A stretch of DNA of 64,000 nucleotides, taken from the NCBI GenBank assembly GCA_903829945.1, contig CAIKRV010000078.1:44402-108401 (forward strand). The letters run 5' to 3'. The stretch is from an uncultured bacterium (lineage in GTDB: Bacteria; Bacteroidota; Bacteroidia; CAILMK01). The notes below the pieces were generated by a model. The model did no database searches. It saw only the letters and a list, made by a program, of their open reading frames with translations, and was not told the origin of the DNA. How positions within the stretch are numbered: position 1 is the first letter of the stretch; the number at the start of each line of letters is the position of its first letter. This document shows, in pieces, positions 1 through 9,888 of the stretch. The position numbers and the translations under genes are program-made.

Positions 1-1766
1 ATTAATTCTACACTTTGTTGGTAAACTTCTTTTAAATTACTACTTACTGCTGAAGGTGCATATTTTGCATATTCGCATGCATCCAATATGGCAATAAGTT
101 GGGTAATGGTTTCTGCACTGGCCTGATGATTTTGAAGTACCTCTTTAATTGTATCTCTGGAAGTTTCTGAAAGCTGAAGCCCAATTTTGTTTTGAACATA
201 ACCATAAAGTGCAAAAAGCACTTCGGTATAAAAACCTAATTTATCATTTTTATCCAGGTTAGTCTTTGCATTTTTTAGACTCCTTTTAGCAATTCCGGTT
301 GCTTTCTTACGCAAACTACCTTTAATATCTAAAGATTGTTCTTCGTTTCTACGTCTTAATAATATTAACAATGCAAATATTGGAAATGGTAATAGACCTA
401 ATAAATAGGCTTTCCACGAACCATAAAATGGCGTTGAATTCTTTTCTAATTCTGAAGTGGAAGTTTTAATAAAACGTATATCTGTACCCAATAATTTAAT
501 GTCTTCCTTATTTAAACCGCTTCCCGGTGCTGCCAATATTCCATTGCCTTTTTCAACATTAATTTCAAATACTTTTGTTTGCTCAGTATTGAATTTTTTT
601 GATCCAATGTCAAAATATGAAAATTCTAATGCCGGTATAGTATATTTCCCCATTTTTTTAGGAATTATAGTATATTCAAAAGTTTTAGCGCCGGGTTTAT
701 CACTTGTTTTTGGGTCATAAACATCCCAATCAGGTGGTAAATTAAGACTAAATGCTTGCAATTGCTGCAAATTTCCGTTGCCCTCCACAGTTACTTTATA
801 AGTTAATGCTTCATTCTCTTTAAGTTTTGTTTTATCTACTGCTGCGTGTATATGGAAATTTCCGACCAGTCCGCTATATGAGGTTGGTTTACCATTTGAA
901 GGAACGTCATTAACATGGACCGTTACAGTATTACTTCTGAGTAGCTTTCTTACAACTTCAACATTTTGATTAAAAAAACGGTCAAAGAAATCATCGCCAA
1001 AGGGATCAAATACATTATTTCTTTTTTGTCTAGGTACCTGCATAGCAAGTGCTGCATCCATTTCAAGTGGATCTATAATTAAATCACCCGTATGCTGAGG
1101 ATATAGCGTGGATTTTTTTACAACTGCCACCAAATATTGTTTGCCATTTTTTGTTTCGGCATGTAGTTGTTTTTCAACTTGGTCAGGTAGGTCTTTTGCC
1201 CAGAAACCGGTAAAATTAGGATACTTTTTATAGGCAACGCCTTGTGGATCTACTTTATATAAATATAACTTATAGGTTACGGTTATTGGTTCGCCTTCAT
1301 AAACATTTGCTTTATCAACGGTGGCAGAAATGAAGAATTCTGCACCGCCGTTTCCTTCTGCACCATCATTTTTGCCTTTAGCTCCATTTTTTGAAATATT
1401 TCCTTGAACTACTTTAATGGTTATTTCATTTGATTTTACAATGCCATTTCTAGTCCTAACTATTGCAGCTGGAATTTTAAATGTGCCTACTTTTCTGGCA
1501 CGTAAATGGTACATGAAAATTGTGCTTTGGGTCATTACTCCATTTGCATTAGAAAAAGAGTTTTCTTGTGAGGGGCCCATCAATATATCAAAATCTTTAA
1601 TATCCGGTAAAGTTACATTCCCCGCTAATCCCTCTGCCGTCCACTCTATTTGAAATGCGTCTCCTAAGCTAACTTCTTGCTGCGATGGGCTAGCAACAAA
1701 TTTTTGTGCATATAAATTTAAAACACAAAAAGTAAAGAGCATTAATATTAATAAAATCTTTCTCAT
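1..1766 (-). CDS. batD: BatD family oxygen-tolerance protein (3' end cut by window edge)
   Basis: The reading frame starts at an ATG at 1766 and is open to the window edge, giving 588 visible codons. A signal peptide (MRKILLILMLFTFCVLNLYAQ) is followed by a long beta-rich periplasmic region with Ig-like strand patterns. A single membrane segment near codons 450-470 comes next, and then a helical cytoplasmic tail containing CEYAKYAPSA, the usual BatD terminal signature. The tail is nearly complete, so only a few residues are missing. BatD proteins are membrane-anchored partners of the BatA/BatB von Willebrand proteins in the Bacteroidota aerotolerance (Bat) operon; their molecular role is not settled. 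The start lies 4 bp after the batC stop, so translation is probably coupled. The family call is from recognition of the architecture and operon order. Confidence 0.88.
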   Translation of the reverse strand, partial: MRKILLILMLFTFCVLNLYAQKFVASPSQQEVSLGDAFQIEWTAEGLAGNVTLPDIKDFDILMGPSQENSFSNANGVMTQSTIFMYHLRARKVGTFKIPAAIVRTRNGIVKSNEITIKVVQGNISKNGAKGKNDGAEGNGGAEFFISATVDKANVYEGEPITVTYKLYLYKVDPQGVAYKKYPNFTGFWAKDLPDQVEKQLHAETKNGKQYLVAVVKKSTLYPQHTGDLIIDPLEMDAALAMQVPRQKRNNVFDPFGDDFFDRFFNQNVEVVRKLLRSNTVTVHVNDVPSNGKPTSYSGLVGNFHIHAAVDKTKLKENEALTYKVTVEGNGNLQQLQAFSLNLPPDWDVYDPKTSDKPGAKTFEYTIIPKKMGKYTIPALEFSYFDIGSKKFNTEQTKVFEINVEKGNGILAAPGSGLNKEDIKLLGTDIRFIKTSTSELEKNSTPFYGSWKAYLLGLLPFPIFALLILLRRRNEEQSLDIKGSLRKKATGIAKRSLKNAKTNLDKNDKLGFYTEVLFALYGYVQNKIGLQLSETSRDTIKEVLQNHQASAETITQLIAILDACEYAKYAPSAVSSNLKEVYQQSVEL

Positions 1767-1770
1767 CCTA

Positions 1771-2607
1771 TTACCATTGTTGAGTTTTAGGTTGACTTTG
1801 TTGCTTTTCTTTCATAGCACGCAACAACATCTTTTTCTGAACTTTTTTTTCTGAATCTTTTAAACCAATTAATATTTTTTTAGCTTGTTCATCACTCATT
1901 TTTGAATCTTTATCGCCATTTGATTTTTCTTTATTATTTTGATCCTGTTTTCCATTTTCAGGTTTTTTTTCTTTTCCTTTATCACCATCATTTTTTTCCT
2001 TGGTAGAATTATCTTTCTTTTGTTGTTCTTTATCTCCGGATTTTTCCTGCTTATTATCTTGATTTTTATCTTGCTGTTTATTATCCTTATTTTCCTTGTT
2101 GTTTTTGTTTTGTTTATTTTTCTTGTTCTGCTCTTGTTCTTTTTTAAGTTTTGCTAATGCATAACTTAAATTATATTTAGCATCTTTATCGTACGGATTA
2201 TTTTTTAATGCGTTTTTATATGCTTCTATTGCCGGCTCATATTTTTTATTATCTAAATTCGTATTTCCGGAATTATAAGATGCAAGGAATTTTTCTGACT
2301 TGTCTTGAGCAGTTAATAATGCAGATTCAAACTTTGCTTGAGCGCCATTTGTATCTTTCTTCATATATAAGGCATCACCTAAATTAAAGTGGCTTTTAAA
2401 ATAATTATTATCTTCATTCAATGCTTTCATGTAATTAGAAACCGCATTGTCATAATCTTTCTTATCATAACTTTTATTTCCTTCTCTCAGGTATTGTATT
2501 CTTAATGGTGAATCTGTACACGAGCATAGCAATAAGGGAATAATAATGCATATCACTCTTGATAGAACGTAGGCATAATTTGTGTATTTTATTATTCCAA
2601 ATTTCAT
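1771..2607 (-). CDS. batC: BatC-type TPR lipoprotein with lysine/asparagine-rich tail
   Basis: 278 aa. The N-terminus has a hydrophobic segment ending in the lipobox-like LLCSC, so an outer- or inner-membrane lipoprotein is likely. Residues about 38-155 form TPR-type helix pairs with the usual G/Y/A/N/P pattern (for example YEPAIEAYKNALKNNPYDKD). The region from about 155 to 245 is extreme low complexity (K, N, Q, D, E), predicted disordered and highly charged. A short helical segment closes the protein. It sits 13 bp after batB and 4 bp before batD, as expected for the TPR member of Bat operons, which is thought to scaffold BatA/BatB. Some databases name this gene batE or simply TPR protein. 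Confidence 0.85.
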   Translation of the reverse strand: MKFGIIKYTNYAYVLSRVICIIIPLLLCSCTDSPLRIQYLREGNKSYDKKDYDNAVSNYMKALNEDNNYFKSHFNLGDALYMKKDTNGAQAKFESALLTAQDKSEKFLASYNSGNTNLDNKKYEPAIEAYKNALKNNPYDKDAKYNLSYALAKLKKEQEQNKKNKQNKNNKENKDNKQQDKNQDNKQEKSGDKEQQKKDNSTKEKNDGDKGKEKKPENGKQDQNNKEKSNGDKDSKMSDEQAKKILIGLKDSEKKVQKKMLLRAMKEKQQSQPKTQQW

Positions 2608-2620
2608 TTTTTATTAAACA

Positions 2621-3646
2621 TTAAAAGGGTTTCCAGTTAAATAATTTACTTTTACGTTCCGATAAAATAAATTCGCAAGTAATCAATATTAATGCTACGC
2701 TAAGAAGCCATTGAAATTGATCATCGTAATCACTATATAACTTAGATTCTATGCCTCCTTTTTTTAATTTGTTTAATTCCTTCTCAACATCTTCCATTAC
2801 TTGATTATTGTCAGATAATCGAAAATATTTTCCTTCTCCTGCATCTGCAATTTTTCTGAGCATACCATCATCAAGTTTACTAATTACAGTGCTGCCTGAT
2901 TCATCTTTTTGAAATCCGATCATAGTAGCATCTTTATAAAGCGGAATAGGGGAGCCTTGTTCGGTCCCTACGCCTATCGTATAAATTAAGGTTCCCGCTT
3001 TTAAGGCATCTTCAGCTTGCTCTATTGCCTTGCCTTCATGGTCTTCACCGTCCGAAATGAGCAAGATTGCTTTGGCGGCTTTGCTTTTTTCGCTAAAAAG
3101 TGATTGACCTACTTCAATGGCTTCTCCTAAGGCTGTTCCTTGCGTTCCTGCCATATCAGTGGAAACTGTACTGAGAAAAATTTTAGCGGCACTATGGTCA
3201 ATGGTTAATGGCATTTGCACATAAGCATTACCTGCAAAAACGACCAGTGCTATTCTATCACTCTCTAATTTATCAATGAGCCGTGATGCCAATTGTTTGG
3301 CTCTTTCCATACGATCAGGTTTTACATCCTGAGCATTCATTGACCTACTAATATCTAAAGCAATTACTAAGTCAATACCTTCTCGTTTTACATTCTCAAT
3401 TCTACTACCAATTTGTGGATTAGCAATTCCAATAACTAAACAAATGGCAGCTATTGTAAGAAAAATTATTTTAATAATTGGTTTTGCATTGGATCGTTCC
3501 GGCATCAATTGTTGAACTAACACTGCATTGCCTAATTTGTTAAATCTATATTTTCGTTGTAGCCAAAATACTACAAATAACAGAGGGATAAGGATCGCAA
3601 ATCCTCCGTAATAATAGATATATTCAAAATGTGCAAAGCGAAACAT
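2621..3646 (-). CDS. batB: BatB, von Willebrand factor A domain membrane protein
   Basis: 341 aa. Two N-terminal membrane segments (about 12-29 and 57-76) precede a VWA domain from about 88 to 290, and a last membrane segment lies near 310-330. The metal-ion-dependent adhesion site DxSxS is visible as DISRS at 98-102, and the later metal-site aspartate is in LLISDGEDHEG. The motif DRIALVVFAGNAYVQMPLT is characteristic of BatA/BatB. The gene follows batA by 70 bp and precedes batC by 13 bp. VWA proteins of this family bind partner proteins at the membrane and have been linked to aerotolerance in Bacteroides. The actual ligand is unknown. Confidence 0.92.
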   Translation of the reverse strand: MFRFAHFEYIYYYGGFAILIPLLFVVFWLQRKYRFNKLGNAVLVQQLMPERSNAKPIIKIIFLTIAAICLVIGIANPQIGSRIENVKREGIDLVIALDISRSMNAQDVKPDRMERAKQLASRLIDKLESDRIALVVFAGNAYVQMPLTIDHSAAKIFLSTVSTDMAGTQGTALGEAIEVGQSLFSEKSKAAKAILLISDGEDHEGKAIEQAEDALKAGTLIYTIGVGTEQGSPIPLYKDATMIGFQKDESGSTVISKLDDGMLRKIADAGEGKYFRLSDNNQVMEDVEKELNKLKKGGIESKLYSDYDDQFQWLLSVALILITCEFILSERKSKLFNWKPF

Positions 3647-3716
3647 GTATATTTTTTATTTTCAATTTAATTATTCTAAATTTACTTTTCTCATTTGGTA
3701 AAATACTTAAAATTCT

Positions 3717-4718
3717 TTAAGGTAGGGGTTTTATGTAAATATATTTTAGTATCATTTCTAGCATCAAAAATATTATTGACATTATTGCAAAAGCATAGAA
3801 TTTTTCTCCTTTATGATGAAATGCATTCACTTGAATTTTAGTTTTCTCTAAGTGGTCAATTTCTTTGTAAATGCTTTTTAGTTTATTATCATTATCTGCA
3901 CGGAAATATTTGCCGTCAGTTTGTGCGGCTATTTTTTTCAATAAACCTTCATCAATATCCGCATTAATGGTAGCAACGCCTCCGCCCGGAATGTGTATTT
4001 GAGCAGTACCTTCATTGCCTAAACCAATGGTATAAACTCTGATATGATATTTTTTTGCCAAATCTGCCGCAGTTAGCGGATCTATATCTCCGGTATTATT
4101 GGCTCCATCCGTCATTAAGATAATTACTTTTCCTTTAGCTTCGCCATCATGCAGGCGATCTACAGCAGTGCCTAAACCCATCCCAATAGCTGTTCCGTCC
4201 TTCAATTGGTTATCGCCGCATTTTATGTCTTTTAATTGGTTTAGTAAAACAGTATGATCTGTAGTTGCAGGGCATAGTGTAAAGCTTTCTCCTGCAAAAA
4301 TGACTAGCCCGATTCGATCATCATTCCTGGATAATATGAATTTTCTTGCTTCGCTTTTTGCTCGTTCCACACGATTTGGAGTCATATCTTCTGCCAACAT
4401 TGAAAGTGATACGTCCATGGCCATAATAATATCAATTCCTTCCGAACTGATTTTTTCATTGCTAAAGCTGGTTTGTGGACGAGCCAAAGCAATAATTAAA
4501 CATGCAATGCTAATACTTCTAATTATTGGTAAAAAACGTAGACACCATACCTTGAAAGGTGTTGAGGCCCCTTTAGAGCTATCAAATTTGGATAAAATGA
4601 AATTTGGCTTTCGTTTAGAATTATATAAATATTCGTATCCCAACAAAATAGGGATGACCAATAAGGCCCAAAGCCAAATTTTATCAGCAAATACGATGGA
4701 ATTATAAAATTCTTTCAT
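3717..4718 (-). CDS. batA: BatA, von Willebrand factor A domain membrane protein
   Basis: 333 aa from the ATG at 4718. A TTG six codons upstream (4736) is a weaker alternative, and the ATG start places the first membrane helix at the usual distance. Membrane segments lie near residues 13-30, 64-80 and at the C-terminus (about 310-327). The VWA domain has a complete MIDAS: DVSLS at 102-106, a threonine in the TAIGMGLGTAV region, and LMTDGANNTGD. BatA and BatB are paralogues and are expected to interact in the membrane. In many Bacteroidota, moxR (AAA ATPase) and DUF58 genes lie directly upstream of batA. Here the upstream neighbour is a DNA glycosylase, so those partners must be elsewhere. Confidence 0.92.
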   Translation of the reverse strand: MKEFYNSIVFADKIWLWALLVIPILLGYEYLYNSKRKPNFILSKFDSSKGASTPFKVWCLRFLPIIRSISIACLIIALARPQTSFSNEKISSEGIDIIMAMDVSLSMLAEDMTPNRVERAKSEARKFILSRNDDRIGLVIFAGESFTLCPATTDHTVLLNQLKDIKCGDNQLKDGTAIGMGLGTAVDRLHDGEAKGKVIILMTDGANNTGDIDPLTAADLAKKYHIRVYTIGLGNEGTAQIHIPGGGVATINADIDEGLLKKIAAQTDGKYFRADNDNKLKSIYKEIDHLEKTKIQVNAFHHKGEKFYAFAIMSIIFLMLEMILKYIYIKPLP

Positions 4719-4872
4719 TTTTAAAAAACTGCGCAAAAATAATAAAAATGCCTTTGAAGTACCGATTCAGACATATGATAACTAGTTTGGTTGTCACATC
4801 TAAATGCCATGACTTGCTTAGCAAAAATTTTGCCAATACCTAAAGGTAAAATTTTGTCTGGGTATTATTGGA

Positions 4873-5463
4873 TTATGATAAGGTATTATATCGAAAACAG
4901 GAGCTTAAATGATCATTAACCATTCCCGAAGCTTGCATAAAGGCATAACAGATCGTGGATCCAACAAATTTGAAGCCTCTTTTTTTGAGCGATTTGCTCA
5001 TAGCATCCGAAACTTGACTGCGGGACGGCACATCTTTTTGTTCTATCCATTTATTAATAATGGGTTTTCCGTCACTAAATTGCCATATGTATTCTGAAAA
5101 ACTACCGTATTCCTTTTGAATATTAATAAATGCCTGGGCGTTGCTAATTGTTGCTCTGATTTTCAGTTTGTTGCGAATAATTCCTTCGTCTTGCAAAAGC
5201 CTATTATAATCTAACTCGGTAAATCTGGCCACTTTTTTTACGTCAAAATTTGCAAAGGCATTTTTAAAGCCTTCTCGCCGATGGAGAATAGTTGACCAAC
5301 TTAATCCTGCTTGAAAAGTATCTAAGACTAAATACTCAAATAACTTTTTATCATCCCTTACTATTACACCCCATTCTTCGTCATGATATTGAATCATTTT
5401 TTCGGAAGAACCGCACCAAGGACATCTAAGGATGTTTTTGGACTTAATTTTTGACTTATTCAT
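4873..5463 (-). CDS. tag: DNA-3-methyladenine glycosylase I
   Basis: 196 aa, close to the usual length of Tag. The enzyme excises 3-methyladenine from alkylated DNA as the first step of base-excision repair. Visible family signatures are the N-terminal RCPWCG with YHDEEWG, the central FQAGLSWSTILHRREGF, and the C-terminal VNDHLSSCFRY. In E. coli Tag, a Cys and His near the N-terminus and a His and Cys near the C-terminus bind structural zinc; all four positions are present here (Cys in CPWC, His in YHDEE, His and Cys in NDHLSSC). The gene appears monocistronic, 154 bp upstream of batA and divergent from the PepSY-like gene at 5569. Confidence 0.95.
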   Translation of the reverse strand: MNKSKIKSKNILRCPWCGSSEKMIQYHDEEWGVIVRDDKKLFEYLVLDTFQAGLSWSTILHRREGFKNAFANFDVKKVARFTELDYNRLLQDEGIIRNKLKIRATISNAQAFINIQKEYGSFSEYIWQFSDGKPIINKWIEQKDVPSRSQVSDAMSKSLKKRGFKFVGSTICYAFMQASGMVNDHLSSCFRYNTLS

Positions 5464-5568
5464 AGTATGAAATGCAAATTAATGTAATTTTGTATGCGAA
5501 AGCACAAAGTAAATAAAAGGCTTTATGAATATTACCCTGCAGTCCTTTTATTTGTTGCGTGTCGAATT

Positions 5569-6042
5569 ATGAAGCGTCCCTGCATTATTGTATTATTTTT
5601 AATTGTTAGCTTGCCACTCTTGGCACAGGAACGTCCTGAAGTTTGGGAGGTAATTGATTCTTTACCTCGTATTCAAGTGCCTAAATCAGTAATATTAGCG
5701 TTTAAAATTAAATATCCGAGTATCAATCCTTTGTTTTGGTTTCAATTAAATGATGATTATGAGGCACAGTTTGTAATAAATGAACACAGTGTTTCTGCTG
5801 AATTTAGTAAGGCCGGGAAGTGGATCAATACAGAGACCGTATTACCAGAAGAAGAATTTAATGATAGAATTATTAGCTATGTAAGGAGTTATTATCCAAA
5901 ATATGAATTGGACATGGTTATTTTGGAAGAAAGTCCGGTGGGTAAGTTTTTTGACGTTACCATTATAAATGAAGATTTAGACTTGGAGCTTATATTTGAT
6001 GAAAATGGTTTCTTCCTTAGAAAAGCTGAAACCTTAGAATAG
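5569..6042 (+). CDS. Exported PepSY-like (DUF2874-type) protein
   Basis: 157 aa from the ATG at 5569. An in-frame ATG at 5494 would add 25 residues before the signal peptide and is unlikely. The signal peptide is MKRPCIIVLFLIVSLPLLAQ. The mature part reads VPKSVILAFKIKYPSI, then FWFQ, then an aromatic/acidic strand and GKWINTETVLP. This pattern of P-x-x-V-x-x-A-F-x-x-x-Y-P followed by W and GxW is what I recall for the Bacteroidota PepSY-like family (beta-lactamase-inhibitor-protein fold), and it seems to occur twice. Function is unknown; such proteins are periplasmic and often linked to signalling. It ends just before a strong bidirectional terminator. Confidence 0.6.
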   Translation: MKRPCIIVLFLIVSLPLLAQERPEVWEVIDSLPRIQVPKSVILAFKIKYPSINPLFWFQLNDDYEAQFVINEHSVSAEFSKAGKWINTETVLPEEEFNDRIISYVRSYYPKYELDMVILEESPVGKFFDVTIINEDLDLELIFDENGFFLRKAETLE

Positions 6043-6078
6043 AACATCTAAAGTATTTAACCTAATATGTTGAATTAT

Positions 6079-6115
6079 AAAAAAGCCCCCTTTTTATCTA
6101 AAAGGGGGCTTTTTT
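6079..6115. terminator. Bidirectional intrinsic terminator between PepSY-like gene and aconitase
   Basis: A perfect 16-bp stem (6079-6094 with 6100-6115) encloses a 5-nt loop. The stem core is GCCCCC/GGGGGC flanked by A and T runs, so either strand yields a GC-rich hairpin followed by U residues. It separates two convergent genes and can serve both. Confidence 0.92.
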
Positions 6116-6133
6116 ATTTTTAACTTAAATATT

Positions 6134-8401
6134 TTAAGCGTTTAATTCTTCCCTAATCAAGTTTAAGGCACTACCTGCTTTAAACCATTCAATTTGGATT
6201 TCATTATAAGTATGATTCAAAACAATAGTATCTGTACTTCCATCTTTATGAGAAATAGCCAAATGCAAAGGTTTACCAGGAGCAAAGCTTGTTAAACCTT
6301 GAATTGCAAAGGAATCATCCTCCTTAATTTTATCGTAGTCAGAAGGGTTAGCAAATGTTAATGCCAACATACCTTGCTTTTTCAAATTAGTTTCATGAAT
6401 ACGTGCAAAAGACTTTACAATTACTGCACGAACTCCTAAATGACGAGGTTCCATGGCAGCATGTTCACGAGAGGAGCCTTCGCCGTAATTTTCATCACCA
6501 ATTACAATTGAACCTTTGTTATTGGCTTTATAATAACGTGCAACATCTGGAACACCTGCATATTCACCCGTCATTTGATTTTTTACAGAATTTGTTTTTC
6601 CATTAAATGCGTTTTCTGCACCTATTAGACAATTGTTGGAAATATTATCCAAATGCCCACGATATTTTAACCATGGACCAGCCATAGAAATATGATCTGT
6701 AGTACATTTCCCTTTGGCCTTAATCAATAAATAAAGGTCATTTAAATCAGTTTTTTCCCAAGGACTAAAAGGATCAAGTAATTGCAAACGTTTTGAATCA
6801 GGTGCCACAGCTACTACTACCTTAGAACCATCGGCTGCCGGTTTTTCGTAACCTGGATCATCTACTTCAAATCCTTTGATTGGAAGTTCTATGCCCATTG
6901 GCTCATCTAGCATAATGTCTTCGCCTTTGTCATTTTTTAATGTGTCCTTCATTGGATTGAAACTAAGCTTTCCTGCGATAGAAAGAGCGGTAACAATTTC
7001 AGGAGAGGCTACAAATGCATGGGTGTTTGGATTGCCATCATTACGTTTCGCAAAATTGCGATTAAATGAAGTTATAATAGAATTTCTTTTGGTAGGGTCA
7101 TTGGTATGACGTGCCCACTGTCCGATACAAGGTCCACAAGCATTTGCCATCACCACTCCACCAATTTCTTCAAATGTTTTAAGTAGTCCGTCACGTTCAG
7201 TTGTAAATCTAACCATTTCTGAACCCGGCGTAACAGTATATTCAGCTTTCGCTTTAATGCCTTTAGCAATTGCTTGATTTGCAATAGATGCAGCCCTGGT
7301 AATATCTTCATAAGAAGAGTTGGTACACGAACCGATTAATCCTACCTCAACTTCTTCAGGCCAATTATGTTCTTTAACAGCAGCAGCAAATTGAGATAAT
7401 GGCCATGCAGCATCAGGAGTGAAAGGACCATTAATATACGGTTCCAATTCTGATAAATTAATTTCAATTAATTGATCAAAATAATTTGAAGGATTAGCAT
7501 AAATTTCTTCATCAGCACGCAAATGTTGTCTAACACCATCAGCTAAAGCGGCTACTTGTTCTCTTCCAGTTTGACGTAAGTATGCACCCATTTTATCGTC
7601 GTAACCGAAAATGGAAGTAGTTGCCCCAATTTCAGCTCCCATATTACATATGGTGCCTTTGCCGGTACATGAAATTGCATCTGCACCCTCACCAAAATAT
7701 TCAACAATGGCACCGGTACCGCCTTTTACTGTAAGAATTCCGGCTACTTTTAAAATTATATCTTTAGCAGATGCCCATCCGCTAAGCTTACCGCTAAGTT
7801 TTACACCAATTATTTTCGGCATTTTTAGTTCCCAAGCCATGCCACTCATTACATCCACAGCATCAGCTCCACCCACACCAATTGCTACCATACCTAAACC
7901 ACCGGCATTTGGAGTGTGAGAGTCTGTTCCTACCATCATTCCACCGGGGAAAGCGTAATTTTCAAGTACTACTTGGTGAATAATTCCGGCACCGGGTTTC
8001 CAAAAGCCGATACCATATTTATTAGATACTGAAGACAAGAATTTATAAACTTCAGCATTTTCAGTATTTGCAGTCATTAAGTCTTCTACTGCACCATTTT
8101 TTGCTTGGATTAAGTGATCGCAATGTACCGTACTTGGTACTGCAGTTGTGCTACGACCGCAAAGCATAAATTGAAGTAAGGCCATTTGAGCCGTTGCGTC
8201 TTGCATGGCAACACGATCGGGAGCAAAATCTACATAGGATTTTCCACGTTCAAAGGCGGCATTTAATTGATTTTCAAATAAGTGAGAATAAAGAATTTTC
8301 TCGGTAAGTGTTAAAGGCTTACCTAATAATTTACGGGCGGCCTCAATGCGGCCGGGCAAGTTTTCATAAACGGAGCGAATGAGATCTAAATCAAAAAGCA
8401 T
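6134..8401 (-). CDS. acn: Aconitate hydratase (mitochondrial-type aconitase)
   Basis: 755 aa. Interconverts citrate and isocitrate in the tricarboxylic acid cycle using a [4Fe-4S] cluster. The three cluster cysteines are visible in the expected contexts: [10 protein letters not shown] and ACGPCIGQW. The N-terminal catalytic domains contain DHLIQAKNG and [13 protein letters not shown], and the C-terminal swivel domain carries [17 protein letters not shown] and [15 protein letters not shown]. Length and motifs fit the mitochondrial-like family rather than the larger AcnA or the AcnB type. It is transcribed alone, with a -7-like element at 8468-8475 and a strong terminator downstream. Confidence 0.96.
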   Translation of the reverse strand: MLFDLDLIRSVYENLPGRIEAARKLLGKPLTLTEKILYSHLFENQLNAAFERGKSYVDFAPDRVAMQDATAQMALLQFMLCGRSTTAVPSTVHCDHLIQAKNGAVEDLMTANTENAEVYKFLSSVSNKYGIGFWKPGAGIIHQVVLENYAFPGGMMVGTDSHTPNAGGLGMVAIGVGGADAVDVMSGMAWELKMPKIIGVKLSGKLSGWASAKDIILKVAGILTVKGGTGAIVEYFGEGADAISCTGKGTICNMGAEIGATTSIFGYDDKMGAYLRQTGREQVAALADGVRQHLRADEEIYANPSNYFDQLIEINLSELEPYINGPFTPDAAWPLSQFAAAVKEHNWPEEVEVGLIGSCTNSSYEDITRAASIANQAIAKGIKAKAEYTVTPGSEMVRFTTERDGLLKTFEEIGGVVMANACGPCIGQWARHTNDPTKRNSIITSFNRNFAKRNDGNPNTHAFVASPEIVTALSIAGKLSFNPMKDTLKNDKGEDIMLDEPMGIELPIKGFEVDDPGYEKPAADGSKVVVAVAPDSKRLQLLDPFSPWEKTDLNDLYLLIKAKGKCTTDHISMAGPWLKYRGHLDNISNNCLIGAENAFNGKTNSVKNQMTGEYAGVPDVARYYKANNKGSIVIGDENYGEGSSREHAAMEPRHLGVRAVIVKSFARIHETNLKKQGMLALTFANPSDYDKIKEDDSFAIQGLTSFAPGKPLHLAISHKDGSTDTIVLNHTYNEIQIEWFKAGSALNLIREELNA

Positions 8402-8467
8402 ATTCTTAATTTTTTAAAGTTCTGAATGTTAAGAACAAAGCAACTCTTTTGCTGCTCAATTTTGGCG

Positions 8468-8475
8468 CAAAGGTA
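8468..8475 (-). promoter_or_regulatory. Bacteroidota -7 element upstream of aconitase
   Basis: On the minus strand the octamer TACCTTTG matches TAnnTTTG exactly. It implies a transcription start near 8460 and a leader of about 60 nt. I could not find a convincing -33 TTTG at the standard spacing. Confidence 0.45.
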
Positions 8476-8640
8476 CATATAATTGAGGCAAATATCCAGT
8501 TTAGATACTTATATATTTATCCTAAAAAGGATTAAATTTCTCTTTCTTCTTGAAGTTGTCATTTTCAAAAAATCAAAACTTTTAAAATGAAAACAAATCC
8601 GTTTTGAAATTTTGACCGTATATTTCCTAAAATTAATAAA

Positions 8641-9144
8641 ATGAGAACGATTTTAATATTATCAACTGTTATTCTTTGCACCATAGGAGTAATGGCTCAA
8701 AAAAAGAAAATGGAAAAAATACACAATCCTTATTATTCAAGAACGGACACTAAGAAACTTAATGTTACAGATGCGGAATGGAAAAAAGTTCTACCCGAAG
8801 ATGTTTATTATATTGCCAGGAACAAAGGTACTGAACGTGCATTTACAGGTAAATATTGGGATTATGAAGGAATAGGAACCTATTATTGTGCAGCTTGTGG
8901 TAATGCTTTATTCAAAAGTGATTCTAAGTTTGCAAGCGGATGTGGATGGCCAAGCTTTTTCGAGAGCATTAGAAAGAATAGTGTGGAGTATCAAACAGAT
9001 CAGTCTCACGGAATGGTACGGACGGAGGTACTATGCGGTAGATGTGGAGCACATTTAGGACATGTATTTGATGATGGTCCAGCTCCAACTCATAAAAGAT
9101 TTTGCATGAACTCAATAGTATTGGATTTTGAACCGTCCAAATAA
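8641..9144 (+). CDS. msrB: Exported peptide-methionine (R)-S-oxide reductase
   Basis: 167 aa. Reduces methionine-R-sulfoxide in oxidised proteins. The MsrB domain occupies about residues 40-165. Structural zinc ligands are the two CxxC pairs CAAC and CGRC. The catalytic cysteine is in RFCMNS near the C-terminus, and GCGWPSF contributes the other family signature. The N-terminus (MRTILILSTVILCTIGVMAQ) is a signal peptide, so this is the periplasmic form, repairing envelope proteins after oxidative damage. The gene stands alone and is convergent with the outer-membrane protein gene ending at 9162. Confidence 0.95.
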   Translation: MRTILILSTVILCTIGVMAQKKKMEKIHNPYYSRTDTKKLNVTDAEWKKVLPEDVYYIARNKGTERAFTGKYWDYEGIGTYYCAACGNALFKSDSKFASGCGWPSFFESIRKNSVEYQTDQSHGMVRTEVLCGRCGAHLGHVFDDGPAPTHKRFCMNSIVLDFEPSK

Positions 9145-9161
9145 ATTATAATATTCAGTAA

Positions 9162-9785
9162 TTATAACTTTTTCTTTTTTTGGAAAACGGGTCGAATAAA
9201 TTTGTGATATAGTGGCTTGAAATAAATTTCGATGCCAATATCTACAAAAGGTGCACTGACATTTTGTACAGGGACCAAAGTTATGCCCAAGGCAGCCCCT
9301 AAACCTAACCAATAGCGAATTTTATAGCTTCCGGATAAATAAGGTGCAAGTAATGGATAATAGGTGGTATTGATTTTTGTATTGCTTCCTGAGTTTTCAG
9401 TAAATTGATTATAAATATTTCCAAAGCCAATTTTGGTACCTGCATTGAGCTCCCATTTTTCATTTTCAAAGTAAGTGTATTCCATATATACTGCTACATA
9501 ACTCATCAATAAACTCGTATGTATGGTATGGTTTTGATAAGCCATATTTTCATTTACATTTGAACCTAAGGTGTAATAACTTAAACCGGCGGTATATTTT
9601 TCTTGCCATTGAATTCCTGCTTTAATGCCGGAAAAATTAACATTATGGCTTTTAACAGCAGTATTAAAACCATCTAAACCAAAATCAGGTTCTAAATTCT
9701 TAAATACTAAAATTGAATCAAGTATTCCTGCATTTGCCAAAGAATAAAACCAAGTAAATAAAAGGATAAAACCAAGTTTTTTCAT
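9162..9785 (-). CDS. Predicted outer-membrane beta-barrel protein, function unknown
   Basis: 207 aa from the ATG at 9785. A longer frame reaches back to 9872, but its extra 29 residues precede the real signal peptide (MKKLGFILLFTWFYSLANA). The rest alternates polar and aromatic residues in short strands (YTAGLSYYTLGS, YVAVYMEYTYFENEKWELNAGTKIGF, SGSYKIRYWLGLGAALG), as in small outer-membrane barrels. I do not recognise the family. It lies 103 bp downstream of the efflux adaptor on the same strand and could be co-transcribed with it, though nothing links them functionally. Confidence 0.6.
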   Translation of the reverse strand: MKKLGFILLFTWFYSLANAGILDSILVFKNLEPDFGLDGFNTAVKSHNVNFSGIKAGIQWQEKYTAGLSYYTLGSNVNENMAYQNHTIHTSLLMSYVAVYMEYTYFENEKWELNAGTKIGFGNIYNQFTENSGSNTKINTTYYPLLAPYLSGSYKIRYWLGLGAALGITLVPVQNVSAPFVDIGIEIYFKPLYHKFIRPVFQKKKKL

Positions 9786-9888
9786 TGGTGCAAAGTAATA
9801 AAAATAATTTTGATTGAAATAAATAAATCCAATATCCCATTGAAGTAAATTCTTTAGGATATTGGATTGCAAAATTCACCGAAAGTCT

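Noticed and set aside
1939..2157. Plus-strand ORF made almost only of Ile, Leu and Phe
   Set aside because: It is the antisense of the Lys/Asn/Asp-rich tail of BatC; composition is a mirror effect, not a membrane protein.
4300..4707. Plus-strand ORF of 135 codons
   Set aside because: Antisense to batA, which has clear VWA motifs; no domain in the shadow frame.
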